A stretch of DNA of 64,000 bases from Rheinheimera sp. 4Y26 (GCF_025245835.1 NZ_JAOBWS010000007.1:148251-212250), one strand, 5' to 3'; shown: positions 1 through 11,126, numbered from the stretch's first letter. Notes: a model not told the origin generated them from the letters alone. Made by a program: numbers and translations.

Positions 1-2333
1 AGCAAACCTGTTTGCAGATAATTTGGATCCTGATATTGGGTTAATTTGGCGTATCTGTTGATGTCAAATTCAGTGTCCCATACGTTACCTGCATCCACAA
101 ATAAACTGGTGCGGATAGAGTTGGCATAATCTTCTTTCACCAGCGGTGTTGGTGTGATCAGCTCAAGGGTTGCAATCGCCTGAGCGTTACCACCAAATGA
201 ACGTTGTGACACGCTATAGCTGTCAAAATCCGGTGATGTTGGCAGAGAAGCCACAGCGCCTACAGTGTACGGATCCGGTAAGCCCGGGATTCTGTTAACA
301 AAACGGTAGACGGCGCGCGGACCTATCACACGGTTTTCAAAACCACGGAAGTTCTGACCACCGGCGTAGAAGTTATCGTTAAAGGGTAAGGTATGGTCGT
401 AACCATCCTTACTGCCATAACCATTGCCGTAACCCAGCTCCAGCTTGCTTAAGAAAGACCAGCTATGGTCGTTACTGAGCGGAATATAATTGGCCGCTTC
501 AAAAGCAGTTTTGAAATATTGCAAATCTGAGTTTGGCGTGGTGATTTTGCCACTGAGTGCCAATCTCAGGCCATCAGTTGGGAAAGTACCACGGTTTAAC
601 GTACTGCGAACCCAGCTGATCGCCAGGTCGTAGTTGGTAAACTCATAAGAATCGTCTGGTTTAGCCGGATCCAGCAACATAGCGCGGAAGTGACGTAACT
701 GGTCAAATTCCTGGATATAGCTCAGGTCGTTGACGCTCACGTTAGCGCCAAAGTTTAATCTGCTGTATTCATTGACCGGGTAACCAAAGCTGACACCAGC
801 ACCATAACTCTTCTGGTTATAAGCCTCGAGACCGGCTTTGCTACCGTCAAAATCGGAATAAAACACCGAACCACCGAGGCTGATGCCATCCAGCGTAAAA
901 TACGGATCTGTGTAGCTCAGATTGATCGACTTCTGGTATTTGTTGGTATTAAAGCTGATACCGGCAGAATTACCTGTACCTAAGAAACTTTGTTGTTCCA
1001 CACCAAGCTGGAACGCCAGGCCCTGGTAACTACCGAATGAAACACCGGCATTAAAACTGCCTGACGGCCGCTCTTTAATGGTGAAAGTGACATCCACTTT
1101 GTCATCTGAACCCGGCACATCTTTAGTTTCAAATTCTACTTTTTCGATATAAGGCAGACGTTGCACCCAAAGCTTTGAGCTCTCCAGCGTGTCATTGGAC
1201 AGCCAGGCGCCTTCCATTTGCCGGATTTCACGACGAATGACTTCATCTTTGGTTGCGGCATTGCCTTTGACCGAAATACGGTTCACATAAACCCGCTTGC
1301 CTGGGTCGACGTTGATGGTTAACGCCACTTCTTTGGTGTCGTCATTAATATTGGTACTGGTGCGCACTTTCGAGTTGGCATAACCAAAACTGGCCAGTAC
1401 CTTGGCAATACTTTCTTCGGTATAAGTCACCAGAGCGCCGTTATACAACTGGCCACTTTTCAGTGGCAGCAGCGCTTTGATAAATTCGTCCTGACCAATC
1501 AGATCACCCATAAAATCGATGCCGGTGATGGTGTATTGTTCACCCTCTTTCACTTGCAAGGTGACATAAACCGATTCTTTATCCGGGCTTACAGCAACGG
1601 TATTGGCTTCGATATCAAAACGCAGGTAACCACGGTCCAGATAAAAACTGCGGATTTTTTCCAGATCGCCTTTTAAGGTTTCTTTCTGGTAACGGTCAGA
1701 TGACATAAAACGCCACCAGGGTAAATCCACCAGCGACTCGGTATTTTTCAGGATGTCTTTATCAGAAAACAGTTCGTTACCGACGATATTGATTTGACGG
1801 ACTGACGCAGCATCACCTTCCTTAAATTCCAGTTTCAGGTTCACCCTGTTACGAGGCAGATAGGTCAGTTTAATATCAACTTTGGCGTTGTATTTACCCA
1901 CACCGTGATAAAACTCTGTTAAACCGTTTTCGATTTCACGGATCAGCGTTTTATCCAGCTGTTCGCCCACAATAATTTTCTGGTTGGTCAGGCTGTCGTT
2001 GAGTTGCTCTTCTTTAATGTCTTTGTTGCCATCAAATTCAATGGCGTTGATAGTCGGACGTTCTTTTACCCGGTAAATAACGGTTTGACCGTCACGGTAC
2101 ACCGAAATTTCGTCAAAATGGCCGGCAGCATATAACGACTTTACGCCTTTGGACAGCGCGTAATCTGACACTGTATCGCCGATATTAAATGGCAGGTTAT
2201 TCAGGGCCGCGCCTAATGCCACGCGTTGTAAGCCTTCTACCTGAATGTCTTTTACCGTAAATGATTGTTCAGCGAGCACCGAGTTGCTGGCAGAGGCCAG
2301 CAACATCGCAGCTACTAATCGTTTAATTGTCAT
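1..2333 (-). CDS. bamA: Outer membrane protein assembly factor BamA (3' end cut by window edge)
   Basis: Core of the BAM complex, which folds and inserts beta-barrel proteins into the outer membrane. About 777 codons are present; the last barrel strands lie beyond the left edge. From the ATG at 2333 the translation begins with a signal peptide (residues 1 to about 21, ending SNSVLA), then POTRA repeats to about residue 420, then the barrel. The conserved RGF lid motif is at 339-353 in the form NFRGF where E. coli has VRGF. The gene follows rseP after 27 nt, and this rseP-bamA pairing is typical of gammaproteobacteria. The open left end means length and C-terminal signal cannot be judged. Identity is firm from the POTRA/barrel order and context. 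Confidence 0.97.
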   Translation of the reverse strand, partial: MTIKRLVAAMLLASASNSVLAEQSFTVKDIQVEGLQRVALGAALNNLPFNIGDTVSDYALSKGVKSLYAAGHFDEISVYRDGQTVIYRVKERPTINAIEFDGNKDIKEEQLNDSLTNQKIIVGEQLDKTLIREIENGLTEFYHGVGKYNAKVDIKLTYLPRNRVNLKLEFKEGDAASVRQINIVGNELFSDKDILKNTESLVDLPWWRFMSSDRYQKETLKGDLEKIRSFYLDRGYLRFDIEANTVAVSPDKESVYVTLQVKEGEQYTITGIDFMGDLIGQDEFIKALLPLKSGQLYNGALVTYTEESIAKVLASFGYANSKVRTSTNINDDTKEVALTINVDPGKRVYVNRISVKGNAATKDEVIRREIRQMEGAWLSNDTLESSKLWVQRLPYIEKVEFETKDVPGSDDKVDVTFTIKERPSGSFNAGVSFGSYQGLAFQLGVEQQSFLGTGNSAGISFNTNKYQKSINLSYTDPYFTLDGISLGGSVFYSDFDGSKAGLEAYNQKSYGAGVSFGYPVNEYSRLNFGANVSVNDLSYIQEFDQLRHFRAMLLDPAKPDDSYEFTNYDLAISWVRSTLNRGTFPTDGLRLALSGKITTPNSDLQYFKTAFEAANYIPLSNDHSWSFLSKLELGYGNGYGSKDGYDHTLPFNDNFYAGGQNFRGFENRVIGPRAVYRFVNRIPGLPDPYTVGAVASLPTSPDFDSYSVSQRSFGGNAQAIATLELITPTPLVKEDYANSIRTSLFVDAGNVWDTEFDINRYAKLTQYQDPNYLQTGL

Positions 2334-2360
2334 TGTTTTGGACTACTTATGATTAGTTTA

Positions 2361-3716
2361 TTACAAACGAGAAATATCGTTGAGCAGCGCAATTCCCATT
2401 AACATCAGCAGAACGAAGGCTCCGATTTTAAAACCTGTCTCCTGCGCTTTCTCAGAGACCGGCCTGCCGGTGAGAAGTTCCACCACAAGATACATTAAAT
2501 GGCCGCCATCCAAAATAGGCAGCGGCAGTAAATTTACCACCCCAAGGTTCACACTGATGAGTGCCAGGAAGGATAAAAATGCAATAAAACCAAGGTCGGC
2601 GCTGTTACCTGCCCCCTGAGCAATGGAGATAGGCCCGCTTAAATGTTTCACCGACACATCACCAAACAGCAGTTTTTCTACCATCGAAAAGCTCAGCCGT
2701 ACCAGTTGCCATGTGCGCACCACACCTTGCCATACTGCATCGAGAGGGCCATAACGTTGTTCAAAAAACATCGAATCTTCCAGTGGCAATACCTTAGGAG
2801 CAACGCCTAAAAAGCCCTGGTGAAAACCATCTGCGGTTTCACGGCTCTCTGGGGTCACCTCAAGCTCAAGCATACTGCCGTCGCGTTCAATCAGCATAGG
2901 CACAGCTTTGCCCGGGTTGTTCTGGATGATCTGTACTAACTCATTCCAGTTTTTTAACTGCACTGCAGCTGCGGCAATAAATTTATCGCCAGGCTGTAAA
3001 CCGGCTTTGGCGGCCGCTGAGTTTTCAGATAAGTTGCCTACTTCCAACAGCGGCACCGCTTGTTTAGGCACCAGCCCCAGGCTTTGGAAAATAGAATCTT
3101 TGTCAGGGTTAAACTGCCACTGGGTTAAATCCAGCTGATACTCGCTGCGGCTGTCGCTATCAAGCGGCTTGACGGTAACAGTCACGGCGTCATGGCCAAT
3201 CTGACCAATCAACATCAGACTCACGGCTTGCCAGTCGCGCACTTCTTCATCGTTAATAGCCACAATTTGCTGGTTGGCTGGCAACTGCGCCGCCGCGGCT
3301 ATCGAGTTAGGTGTCACATCGGCGACCACAGGCTTTAACGTCGGCACCCCAATGATGTACATCAGTGCCAGTACCAGAATGGCAAAAATAAAGTTGGCCA
3401 TAGGGCCGGCAGCAATAACAGCCATGCGCTGCAACACGGTTTTATTGTTAAAGGCTAAATCTGAAAACTCCGGTAACACAGGGTCAATCCGCTCGTCGAG
3501 CATCCGCACATAACCGCCCAGCGGAATTGCCGCTACCACAAATTCTGTGCCCTGTTTATCACGCCAGCTGTACAGAGTTTTACCAAAACCTATCGAAAAC
3601 TTTTTCACCAGAATGCCGTTTTTGCGCGCCACCCAGAAATGGCCAAATTCGTGCACTGTAACCAGCAATCCCAGCGCCACCACAAAAGCAAATAAATTCC
3701 AGATAAAATCAGTCAA
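2361..3716 (-). CDS. rseP: RseP site-2 zinc metalloprotease
   Basis: Inner-membrane S2P-family protease that cleaves RseA within the membrane during the sigma-E envelope stress response. 451 aa, the usual length. The zinc motif HEFGH is at residues 22-26 in the first membrane segment; the third metal ligand lies in the LDGGH motif near residue 402. Two PDZ domains occupy the periplasmic middle part, and hydrophobic segments occur near residues 95-120, 375-400 and 425-445. The start ATG overlaps the dxr stop by 4 nt (3713-3716), implying translational coupling. Regulation of bamA, rseP and neighbours by sigma-E is known in relatives; I did not identify such a promoter here. Confidence 0.97.
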   Translation of the reverse strand: MTDFIWNLFAFVVALGLLVTVHEFGHFWVARKNGILVKKFSIGFGKTLYSWRDKQGTEFVVAAIPLGGYVRMLDERIDPVLPEFSDLAFNNKTVLQRMAVIAAGPMANFIFAILVLALMYIIGVPTLKPVVADVTPNSIAAAAQLPANQQIVAINDEEVRDWQAVSLMLIGQIGHDAVTVTVKPLDSDSRSEYQLDLTQWQFNPDKDSIFQSLGLVPKQAVPLLEVGNLSENSAAAKAGLQPGDKFIAAAAVQLKNWNELVQIIQNNPGKAVPMLIERDGSMLELEVTPESRETADGFHQGFLGVAPKVLPLEDSMFFEQRYGPLDAVWQGVVRTWQLVRLSFSMVEKLLFGDVSVKHLSGPISIAQGAGNSADLGFIAFLSFLALISVNLGVVNLLPLPILDGGHLMYLVVELLTGRPVSEKAQETGFKIGAFVLLMLMGIALLNDISRL

Positions 3717-4912
3717 GACGATAAACTCCCAAGCTCAGTGCTGGTAAAACGACGGGCTTCCTGATCAAGCGCCAGAATATCTTCAAGCGACAGCGCGCTG
3801 TTGCCGGCAAATCGGCCAAGCGCTCTGGCGTTCAGCCTGGCGATGTCGGTAAAACGAATTTGCCCCTGCAAAAATGCTTCAACGGCAATCTCGTTGGCAG
3901 CGTTCAGTGCCGTGGTTGCGCCCTGCCCATGGCGGCAGGCATCAATAGCCAGCTGCAAACAGGGGTAACGGGCCGGATCGGGCTGAGTAAAAGTAAAATC
4001 AGCCACTTCAAAAAAATTCAGCGGTTTGACATTGCTGGCAATACGCTCAGGGAAGGCTAAAGCATGGGCAATAGGGGTGCGCATATCCGGATTACCCAGC
4101 TGCGCCAACACAGAACCGTCACTGTATTGCACCATCGAATGGATAATACTTTGTGGATGGATCACCACCTGTATATCGTCAGCACTGCAGTTGAATAACC
4201 AGCGGGCTTCGATAAATTCCAGGCCTTTATTCATCATAGTGGCGCTGTCGACCGAAATTTTCCGGCCCATACTCCAGTTCGGATGAGCAACAGCCTGCGC
4301 CGGTGTAATGGCGTCAAAATCAGTCAGCGGCGTTTGCCGGAACGGACCACCACTGCCGGTCAGCAGAATTTTGGCAATACCGGCAGCGGCTAAATTACTC
4401 TGATAACAGCTGCCCTGAATAGCTGCAGGCAGACACTGGAAAATGGCGTTATGTTCGCTGTCGATTGGCAGCAAGGTGGCCTGATGTTGTTTCACGGCGT
4501 TAATAAACAACTCACCGCTCATCACCAGCGCTTCTTTATTGGCCAACAGCACTGTTTTGCCCTGCTTCACTGCGCCAAGCGTCGGTAATAAACCTGCAGC
4601 ACCAACAATAGCGGCCATCACAATATCGGTGTTGGTATGCGCCGCCAAATCGGCAAAAGCCTGGGCACCATAGAGCACCTGAGTATTGCTACCGGCAGCT
4701 TTGAGTTGTTGCTGTAATGCTTTAGCATCCATCGCATCCAGCACAGCGGCATACTGCGGCTTAAACTGCAGACACTGCTGCAATAATTTATCAATCTGCC
4801 GCCCGGCGGTCAGCGCAAATACCGCAAAACGTTCAGGGTGCTGCGAAATCACATCTAAGGTGCTGCAGCCAATAGAACCGGTCGAACCTAAGATGACTAC
4901 CTGACGCGACAT
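3713..4912 (-). CDS. dxr: 1-deoxy-D-xylulose 5-phosphate reductoisomerase
   Basis: Second enzyme of the MEP isoprenoid pathway: converts DXP to 2-C-methyl-D-erythritol 4-phosphate with NADPH. 399 aa. The N-terminal Rossmann motif GSTGSIG is at residues 9-15, and the metal-binding segment [10 protein letters not shown] and the catalytic-loop segment [13 protein letters not shown] are intact. It overlaps cdsA by one nucleotide (TAATG at 4910-4914) and rseP by four, so the uppS-cdsA-dxr-rseP genes form one tightly packed unit. Cytoplasmic enzyme; nothing unusual seen. Confidence 0.97.
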   Translation of the reverse strand: MSRQVVILGSTGSIGCSTLDVISQHPERFAVFALTAGRQIDKLLQQCLQFKPQYAAVLDAMDAKALQQQLKAAGSNTQVLYGAQAFADLAAHTNTDIVMAAIVGAAGLLPTLGAVKQGKTVLLANKEALVMSGELFINAVKQHQATLLPIDSEHNAIFQCLPAAIQGSCYQSNLAAAGIAKILLTGSGGPFRQTPLTDFDAITPAQAVAHPNWSMGRKISVDSATMMNKGLEFIEARWLFNCSADDIQVVIHPQSIIHSMVQYSDGSVLAQLGNPDMRTPIAHALAFPERIASNVKPLNFFEVADFTFTQPDPARYPCLQLAIDACRHGQGATTALNAANEIAVEAFLQGQIRFTDIARLNARALGRFAGNSALSLEDILALDQEARRFTSTELGSLSS

Positions 4913-5772
4913 TAAAACCGACCTAATAAAGCAACAAAAAGGGCAAACAATGGTGCCGTCGCCGTCAGACTGTCAATGCGATCCAGAATGCCACCATGAC
5001 CCGGGAAAATACTGCCGCTGTCTTTCAGGCCCGCGACCCGTTTAAACATACTTTCGGATAAATCACCAAACACCGAAAGCAAGGTTAATAACAAGGCAGC
5101 CAGATACCAATACAGTACACCTTCCGGCCATTGCATGGTGGCAGCCACTGCAGTGACAAACAGCATCACAAAAGTCAGCCCACCCAGCATACCTTCCAGC
5201 GTTTTTCCGGGGCTCACGTCTGGCATCAGTTTGCGTTTACCAAAAGGTTTACCCACCACATAACCGCCAACATCGGCCGCCCAGACCAAACCTAACAAGG
5301 CAAAAATCAACCAGGCACCGGTAAAGGTTGATTGTTCGTAGTTCACATGACGCAGCAGCCATAAAGCGGCAAAGCTCGGCACTAACGTCAGCCAGCCCAT
5401 CAAGGCTTTCAGTAATTTATTGTGTTGCCATACATTTTTGCTGCGGCTAAAACTCAGCACCAGCAACACTGCCAGCAACCACCAGCCGATACCGGTCCAG
5501 AGCAGCGCCTGTGCAGCACCATTGCTTTGCACGGGCCAGTGCAGGTTCAGTGGCAAGGCCTGATAACAAATCAGATACCAAAGCGCCGAGCCAAGCGCAA
5601 AACTGCTTTTATGCACCAGGCTATTCCAGCCACAAAAAGCTGCCCATTCCCAGGCGGCAATCACAAAAGCTGCGCCTAAAAACAGCGCAAAACCAACTGG
5701 TGGCAAATAAAACACTGCACAAAGCGCCAGCGGCGCCAGGATCAGTGCTGTGATCAGACGTTGTTTAAACAA
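4912..5772 (-). CDS. cdsA: Phosphatidate cytidylyltransferase
   Basis: Makes CDP-diacylglycerol from phosphatidic acid and CTP, the branch point of phospholipid synthesis, in the inner membrane. 286 aa with about eight hydrophobic segments. The C-terminal family signature ([14 protein letters not shown], then [13 protein letters not shown]) is complete, near residues 235-265. It lies two nucleotides after uppS and overlaps dxr by one nucleotide. Pairing with uppS and dxr is standard in gammaproteobacteria. Confidence 0.97.
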   Translation of the reverse strand: MFKQRLITALILAPLALCAVFYLPPVGFALFLGAAFVIAAWEWAAFCGWNSLVHKSSFALGSALWYLICYQALPLNLHWPVQSNGAAQALLWTGIGWWLLAVLLVLSFSRSKNVWQHNKLLKALMGWLTLVPSFAALWLLRHVNYEQSTFTGAWLIFALLGLVWAADVGGYVVGKPFGKRKLMPDVSPGKTLEGMLGGLTFVMLFVTAVAATMQWPEGVLYWYLAALLLTLLSVFGDLSESMFKRVAGLKDSGSIFPGHGGILDRIDSLTATAPLFALFVALLGRF

Positions 5773-5774
5773 AC

Positions 5775-6545
5775 TTATTGTCCTTCTGTGGAGCCTGCCG
5801 CCAGCTCACGGATTTGTGCGCCGGTGCAGCCAAAACGGCGCTCACGGCGAACAAAACTGGCAATAGCATCAGCAAACACCTGGTCGTCAAAATCCGGCCA
5901 TAAGGTGTCAAGAAAACATAATTCGGCGTAAGCGGCCTGCCACAACAAAAAGTTGCTGATGCGGATATCGCCGCCGGTGCGGATCATTAAATCAAGTTCT
6001 GGCTGGTCGTGCATCTGAATATGCTGACTGAGCAGTTGTTCGGTAATCTCAGCCGGCTGCAAAGTTCCGTTGGCAACCTGCTGCGCCAGCTGCTGCGCAG
6101 CGTTGGCAATGTCCCAACGCCCGCCATAATTGGCTGCCACATTCAGCGTTAAACCTGTGTTGCCGGCTGTGAGCGCCTGGGCTTTGGCAATACTTTCCTG
6201 TAAACCCGGGCTAAAGCGCGACAAGTCACCAATAATATTCAGCCGCACCTGATTTTTGTGCAGCACTTTAACTTCCTGTTGCAGCACAAATAAAAATAAC
6301 TGCATCAGACTGGAGACTTCATCTTCCGGACGGCGCCAGTTTTCACTGGAAAATGCAAATAACGTCAGCGAAGGAATGCCTAATTTACGGCAAAAACTCA
6401 CGGCTTTTCGTACAGCGTCAACGCCTTTTTTATGGCCCCAGACCCGTGGTTTTCCCTGGCGCTCGGCCCAGCGGCCGTTACCATCCATAATAATTCCGAC
6501 ATGTTGTGGCAAAGCGCTGTTAAACGCTTGTGTCTCTTCTGTCAT
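5775..6545 (-). CDS. uppS: Undecaprenyl diphosphate synthase
   Basis: cis-Prenyltransferase that makes the C55 lipid carrier for peptidoglycan and other surface polymers. 256 aa from the ATG at 6545; a TTG one codon upstream (6548) is also open, but the ATG is preferred, with GGCAGG about 7 nt upstream. The motif MDGNGRWA, with the catalytic Asp, is near residue 21, and the C-terminal [15 protein letters not shown] segment is intact. It is first in the uppS-cdsA-dxr-rseP-bamA run and is separated from frr by a strong terminator at 6588-6623, so it probably has its own promoter in the 6549-6590 gap or reads through. Confidence 0.97.
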   Translation of the reverse strand: MTEETQAFNSALPQHVGIIMDGNGRWAERQGKPRVWGHKKGVDAVRKAVSFCRKLGIPSLTLFAFSSENWRRPEDEVSSLMQLFLFVLQQEVKVLHKNQVRLNIIGDLSRFSPGLQESIAKAQALTAGNTGLTLNVAANYGGRWDIANAAQQLAQQVANGTLQPAEITEQLLSQHIQMHDQPELDLMIRTGGDIRISNFLLWQAAYAELCFLDTLWPDFDDQVFADAIASFVRRERRFGCTGAQIRELAAGSTEGQ

Positions 6546-6587
6546 CAATGCCTGCCAAATCTGCTGTTATAAATAATTTACCCGAAC

Positions 6588-6623
6588 AAAAAAGCGCCGC
6601 GAAGTGGAGCTGCACGGCGCTTT
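6588..6623 (-). terminator. Terminator after frr
   Basis: On the minus strand AAAGCGCCG (6623-6615) pairs with CGGCGCTTT (6599-6591), followed by further T residues. The orientation of the T run fits termination of pyrH-frr before uppS. Confidence 0.85.
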
Positions 6624-6645
6624 GTTTACAAAGCAATGGCTGGAA

Positions 6646-7203
6646 TTAAACTTCCATTAATTCTTTTTCTTTTGCTGCCAGTACTTCGTCGACTTTCTTT
6701 ACCCATACGTCGGTGATTTTCTGAATTTCATCAGCAGCACGACGTTCATCATCTTCACTGATTTCTTTTTCTTTTAACAGCGCTTTTAAATCAGCGTTGG
6801 CATCACGGCGGATATTACGCACTGCAACACGGGCACCTTCTGCTTCACCACGCACAACTTTGACCAGATCACGACGACGTTCTTCGGTCAGCGGTGGCAA
6901 TGGCACCCGGATAGAAGTACCGGCACCAATTGGGTTTAAGCCAAGGTCAGATTGCAGAATGGCTTTTTCTACCGCCTGGATCATTGAGCGGTCAAATACA
7001 GTGATCATCAAAGTGCGGGCATCTTCAGAAGACACGTTGGCAACCTGACGCAGTGGAGTGTCAGAGCCGTAATAAGACACCGAAATACCATCAAGCAGAC
7101 TTGGATGGGCGCGGCCGGTACGGATTTTAGATAATTGGTTTTTCAGCGCTTCAACGCTTTTTTCCATCCGGACTTTACTGTCGTTTAAAATATCGTTAAT
7201 CAC
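6646..7203 (-). CDS. frr: Ribosome recycling factor
   Basis: Splits post-termination ribosomes together with EF-G. The frame is open upstream to a GTG at 7233 (195 aa), but the start is better placed at the GTG at 7203. That gives 185 aa, the usual length, aligns the first residues ([14 protein letters not shown]) with the E. coli protein, and puts AAGGAAG about 8 nt upstream. Conserved features include KIRTGRA, LRQVAN and the [10 protein letters not shown] segment. It follows pyrH after 63 nt and is closed by the terminator at 6588-6623. Confidence 0.96.
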   Translation of the reverse strand: MINDILNDSKVRMEKSVEALKNQLSKIRTGRAHPSLLDGISVSYYGSDTPLRQVANVSSEDARTLMITVFDRSMIQAVEKAILQSDLGLNPIGAGTSIRVPLPPLTEERRRDLVKVVRGEAEGARVAVRNIRRDANADLKALLKEKEISEDDERRAADEIQKITDVWVKKVDEVLAAKEKELMEV

Positions 7204-7266
7204 CTGATTCTTCCTTTGTGTTGTAAAGGGCACAGCGAACCGTGCCCGGGCAGGATGGCGGCTAGT

Positions 7267-8007
7267 TTACTGCAAATTTTCGGCGTGGTCGATTACCGTG
7301 CCTTCGCTCTCGCCCATAATGACGCGTTTTAACGCACCTGGCTTATTCATATTAAACACGCGGATTTGCATATTGTGATCACGCGCCAGCGTAAATGCGG
7401 CTAAGTCCATCACTTTCAGTTCTTTATCCAGCACTTCATCATAAGTCAGTTGGCTGTATAAAGTGGCTGCAGGGTCTTTCACCGGATCAGCTGAATACAC
7501 ACCGTCAACTTTGGTAGCTTTTAAAACACAGTCGGCTTCAATTTCAATACCACGTAAGCAAGCGGCTGAATCTGTTGTAAAAAATGGGTTACCTGTGCCG
7601 GCAGAAAAAATCACCACCCGACCAGATTTGAGTAAGCTGATTGCTTCAGCCCAGCTGTAGTTGTCACACACGCCATTTAATGGGAAAGCACTCATCAGAC
7701 GGGCGTTGACAAAAGCACGGTGCAGCGCGTCGCGCATCGCCAGGCCATTCATCACTGTAGCCAGCATACCCATATGATCGCCAACAACACGGTTCATACC
7801 AGCTTTGGCCAGGCCTTCACCACGGAAAATGTTACCGCCACCAATCACGATACCCACCTGCACACCCAGTTCAACCAGCTCTTTAATTTCCTGTGCCATG
7901 CGGTCTAATACTTTGGGGTCGATACCAAAGCCTTCATCACCCATCAGGGCTTCACCGCTCAGTTTTAATAAAATTCTTCTGTAGGTTGGTTTTGGACTTG
8001 TGCTCAT
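7267..8007 (-). CDS. pyrH: Uridylate kinase
   Basis: Phosphorylates UMP to UDP in pyrimidine nucleotide synthesis; a hexameric bacterial-type UMP kinase of the amino acid kinase fold. 246 aa from the ATG at 8007, chosen because the mature family N-terminus ([12 protein letters not shown]) begins about 10 residues later and GGGGA lies upstream; the frame is open for 50 more codons but these do not look like protein. The glycine-rich IGGGNIFRG segment and the C-terminal GTVI motif are present. Operon with frr. Confidence 0.96.
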   Translation of the reverse strand: MSTSPKPTYRRILLKLSGEALMGDEGFGIDPKVLDRMAQEIKELVELGVQVGIVIGGGNIFRGEGLAKAGMNRVVGDHMGMLATVMNGLAMRDALHRAFVNARLMSAFPLNGVCDNYSWAEAISLLKSGRVVIFSAGTGNPFFTTDSAACLRGIEIEADCVLKATKVDGVYSADPVKDPAATLYSQLTYDEVLDKELKVMDLAAFTLARDHNMQIRVFNMNKPGALKRVIMGESEGTVIDHAENLQ

Positions 8008-8301
8008 GAGATCCCCATCAGGCCGGATTGAAAATTCATCTGTATACATGGTTGCGGTTTCCTTGTTGGCAGCCCTCCCTTTGCAGGTTTGACTGCGCCA
8101 GTCCGCAGCAATTAAAGCGCTGCAGTGCAGGCTCAGCGGCTTTGCAGCCTCAGACAAGCAGGTCCGGAATAGTGCCGGAGCGCTTGCTAAAATTTTGCCG
8201 AAACCTGTGGTTTCGCAACTTTCAATTATAAAAAAACCGCGACTGGCAAAGCCAAAGTCGCGGTTATTTTAGCGGGTTTTAGCCATTAGCTAAAGCTCGC
8301 A
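8008..8301 (-). terminator. tsf terminator and pyrH upstream region
   Basis: This 294-bp gap holds one clear element: on the minus strand CCGCGACT (8263-8256) pairs with AGTCGCGG (8245-8238), followed by seven Ts, a strong terminator for rpsB-tsf. The remaining 225 bp up to the pyrH start must carry the pyrH promoter; I could not pick a convincing -35/-10 pair and see no gene in it. Confidence 0.8.
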
Positions 8302-9174
8302 TTATTTTTTAGCAGCAGCAATTTGTGCAGCAACTTCAGCTGCAAAGTCTGTTTCTGCTTTTTCGATGCCTTCGCCTACTTCTAAACGAATGAAGCTAAC
8401 TGCTTTAGCACCGTGTTGCTTCAGGAAATCACCAGTTGTGATGTTTGGATCCTTAACAAAAGCCTGACCAGTTAAAGAAACTTCACCGGTGAACTTAGTC
8501 ATACGACCCGCAACCATCTTCTCAGCGATTTCTTTTGGCTTGCCGCTGTTGATAGCGATTTCGATCTGGATTTCCTGCTCTTTAGCAACCACTTCAGCTG
8601 GTACTGACTCAGGAGTCAGGAATGAAGGGTTGTTGGCAGCAACGTGCATAGCAACGTCTTTCGCGATATCTTCGTTACCGCCTTCCAGTACCACTAACAC
8701 GCCGATACGGCCTGAGTGGGTGTACTGACCAATCACGTCACCCTGAGCTACAGAGATACGACGGATATTGATGTTTTCACCAATTTTGGTCACCAGAGCA
8801 GCGCGGGCTTCTTCAACAGTAGCGTCGCCCAGCTTGGCAGCTGACAGCTCTTCTACAGTGAACAGTTTGTTGGCGTGAGCCAGGTCAGCAGCAGCGTTGG
8901 CAAAAGCCAGGAAGCTGGCGTCACGGCCTACGAAGTCTGTTTCACAGTTAAATTCGATGGCAACAGCATAACCACCGCCAACGCGCGTGATCACAGTACC
9001 TTCAGCAGCGATACGGCCAGCTTTCTTGGCAGCTTTGGCCTGACCGTTTTTACGCATTAATTCGATTGCGCCTTCGATGTCACCTGCAGTTTCTTCTAAC
9101 GCTTTTTTGCAGTCCATCATGCCAGCGCCAGTGCGCTCGCGTAATTCTTTTACCAAACCGGCAGTTACAGCCAT
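8302..9174 (-). CDS. tsf: Elongation factor Ts
   Basis: Guanine nucleotide exchange factor for EF-Tu. 290 aa from the ATG at 9174. The N-terminal UBA-like part with [17 protein letters not shown], the signature around residues 75-85 ([12 protein letters not shown]), and the dimerisation subdomains are all recognisable. It follows rpsB after 104 nt holding two hairpins and ends at the terminator near 8250. Confidence 0.97.
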   Translation of the reverse strand: MAVTAGLVKELRERTGAGMMDCKKALEETAGDIEGAIELMRKNGQAKAAKKAGRIAAEGTVITRVGGGYAVAIEFNCETDFVGRDASFLAFANAAADLAHANKLFTVEELSAAKLGDATVEEARAALVTKIGENINIRRISVAQGDVIGQYTHSGRIGVLVVLEGGNEDIAKDVAMHVAANNPSFLTPESVPAEVVAKEQEIQIEIAINSGKPKEIAEKMVAGRMTKFTGEVSLTGQAFVKDPNITTGDFLKQHGAKAVSFIRLEVGEGIEKAETDFAAEVAAQIAAAKK

Positions 9175-9207
9175 GGGAAATTCCTCGTTTCAATCAGGTT
9201 GAACAAA

Positions 9208-9267
9208 CAGGGGCCGTAGCCCCTGTCCAGATTAAAAGGTGATTGCAGACTGCAGATGACAGTCTGC
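9208..9267 (-). promoter_or_regulatory. Hairpins between rpsB and tsf
   Basis: Two perfect inverted repeats lie between the genes: CAGGGGC / GCCCCTG (9208-9225, 4-nt loop) and GCAGACT / AGTCTGC (9245-9267, 9-nt loop). Neither is followed by a long T run, so they look more like mRNA stabilising or partial attenuation structures than a full terminator. An intercistronic attenuator is known in the E. coli rpsB-tsf operon; the link here is by position. Confidence 0.5.
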
Positions 9268-9278
9268 ATACAGCTGTA

Positions 9279-10007
9279 TTACTCAGCTGCAACGAAGTTG
9301 TCGGCTTCAGCCTGAACTTCGATGTTTTTATCACGGCCTTCAACGATAGCTGCGTTGACAGCACTCAGGTACAGTTGGATAGCGCGGATAGCGTCATCGT
9401 TACCTGGAACAACAAAATCAACACCTTTTGGATCAGAGTTGGTATCAACGATAGAAACTACCGGGATACCCAGGTTGTTTGCTTCTTTGATAGCGATATG
9501 TTCGTGGTCTGCGTCGATCACAAACAGAGCATCAGGCAAGCCGCCCATGTCTTTGATACCGCCTAAGCTCTTCTCCAGCTTTTCCATCTCGCGGGTACGG
9601 TCTAAAGCTTCTTTTTTGGTCAGCTTGTCGAAAGTACCGTCCTGGCTTTGTGCTTCCAGGTCTTTCAGGCGCTTGATAGATTGACGAACTGTTTTCCAGT
9701 TAGTCAGCATGCCACCTAACCAGCGGTGGTTTACATAGTACTGATCAGATTGCAGAGCTGCTTCTTTGATCGCTTCTGAAGCTGCGCGCTTGGTACCAAC
9801 AAACAGGATTTTGCCTTTTTTAGCAGCAACTGACTGAATGAAAGACAGAGCGTCGTTCATCATTGGAACAGTTTTTTCCAGGTTGATGATATGAACGCGG
9901 TTACGGGCGCCGAAAATGAATGGCTTCATTTTTGGGTTCCAGTAACGGGTTTGGTGACCAAAATGTACGCCCGCCTGGAGCATATCGCGCATTGAAACTT
10001 TTGCCAT
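9279..10007 (-). CDS. rpsB: 30S ribosomal protein S2
   Basis: Small-subunit ribosomal protein. 242 aa from the ATG at 10007; the frame is open 23 codons further, but [19 protein letters not shown] is the normal N-terminus and AAAGGAAA precedes it. Conserved S2 signatures ([31 protein letters not shown]) are intact. Transcribed with tsf and divergent from map. Confidence 0.97.
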   Translation of the reverse strand: MAKVSMRDMLQAGVHFGHQTRYWNPKMKPFIFGARNRVHIINLEKTVPMMNDALSFIQSVAAKKGKILFVGTKRAASEAIKEAALQSDQYYVNHRWLGGMLTNWKTVRQSIKRLKDLEAQSQDGTFDKLTKKEALDRTREMEKLEKSLGGIKDMGGLPDALFVIDADHEHIAIKEANNLGIPVVSIVDTNSDPKGVDFVVPGNDDAIRAIQLYLSAVNAAIVEGRDKNIEVQAEADNFVAAE

Positions 10008-10090
10008 CAGAGTATTTCCTTTTTGGGGGGTTAGGCCTCCATACACCCCATAAATCCGACCAATTTTCATTGGCACCCCGGTTTATGTGA
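10008..10090 (-). promoter_or_regulatory. Structured 5' leader of rpsB
   Basis: The leader can fold into a CCAAT-GAAA-ATTGG hairpin (10060-10073) and a second hairpin of TGGGG with CCCCA (10024-10028 with 10046-10050) just before the Shine-Dalgarno AAAGGAAA. S2 represses its own operon through the rpsB leader in E. coli; that this leader does the same is inference from position and structure. Confidence 0.45.
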
Positions 10091-10256
10091 CGATGTATGT
10101 GTGTTATTTAATTAAGGTTGATTTGCAAATCCGGTGTTTCATTTGCAGTATTTTCGAAAAAAACCACAAGCTATTTGCCAAATTGCGGCGCGCTTTATAC
10201 CATAGGCGCCCCATAAACACAATGTATTGTGTAGTTTTGCAGCAGAGAGAGATGGC

Positions 10257-11048
10257 ATGGCGGCGAACATTAAGACCCCGGAACAGATTGAAAAAATGCG
10301 TGTTGCAGGCCGTTTGGCAGCTGAAGTGCTTGAAATGATTGAGCCTCATGTCAAAGCAGGTATCAGCACCGGCGAACTGGACCGGATTTGTCATGACTAT
10401 ATCGTCAATGTGCAACAGGCCATCCCTGCCCCGCTGAATTACCACGGTTTTCCAAAGTCGATTTGTACTTCTGTGAACCATGTGATTTGCCACGGTATTC
10501 CGGCGGACGACAAACTGCTTAAAGACGGCGACATTATCAATATTGATATCACTGTGATTAAAGATGGTTACCACGGTGATACCTCCAAAATGTTTGTGAT
10601 CGGCAAACCCAGCATTCTGGCCGAGCGGCTGATTCGCGTTACTCAGGAGTGTTTGTACCTGGGCCTGAAAAAAGTGAAAAACGGCTGCCGGTTAGGCGAT
10701 ATTGGCCATGCCATTCAGGTACATGCGGAAAAACACAATTATTCCATAGTGCGCGAATACTGTGGTCACGGCATTGGTGCTGTGTTTCATGAAGATCCAC
10801 AGGTTCTGCATTATGGCCGCCCCGGCACCGGTGAAGTACTCAAAACCGGTATGTGTTTAACGGTAGAGCCGATGATCAATGCCGGACAGCGCCACAGCAA
10901 ATTGTTAAAAGACGGCTGGACGGTTGTGACGAAAGATCGTAGTTTATCTGCTCAGTTTGAACACACTATAGTGGTGACAGACACGGGCTGTGAAATCCTG
11001 ACTTTGCGCAAGGATGACACTATCGACAGAATTCTGACGGCCGAATAA
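10257..11048 (+). CDS. map: Methionine aminopeptidase type I
   Basis: Removes the initiator methionine from new proteins. 263 aa from the ATG at 10257; another ATG lies at 10252 in a different frame, and an in-frame TTG at 10227 is less likely. The five metal ligands expected of the family are visible in context: NIDITV, HGDTSK, CGHGIG, TVEPMI and QFEHTIV. Divergent from rpsB across about 250 bp that must contain both promoters, the common gammaproteobacterial arrangement. Confidence 0.97.
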   Translation: MAANIKTPEQIEKMRVAGRLAAEVLEMIEPHVKAGISTGELDRICHDYIVNVQQAIPAPLNYHGFPKSICTSVNHVICHGIPADDKLLKDGDIINIDITVIKDGYHGDTSKMFVIGKPSILAERLIRVTQECLYLGLKKVKNGCRLGDIGHAIQVHAEKHNYSIVREYCGHGIGAVFHEDPQVLHYGRPGTGEVLKTGMCLTVEPMINAGQRHSKLLKDGWTVVTKDRSLSAQFEHTIVVTDTGCEILTLRKDDTIDRILTAE

Positions 11049-11126
11049 CACGCCGCCAGCTCCTGACCGGACTGCGGCCGCACGCTTTTATCAGCAGGCC
11101 GCAGCGATCAGCAAGGGTAACAAGTT

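Noticed and set aside
7204..7233. Ten-residue N-terminal extension of frr from GTG 7233
   Set aside because: It does not align with the family, and the AAGGAAG ribosome site serves the GTG at 7203.
9322..9684. Long plus-strand frames opposite rpsB and tsf
   Set aside because: Antisense shadows of highly conserved ribosomal genes with no independent evidence.
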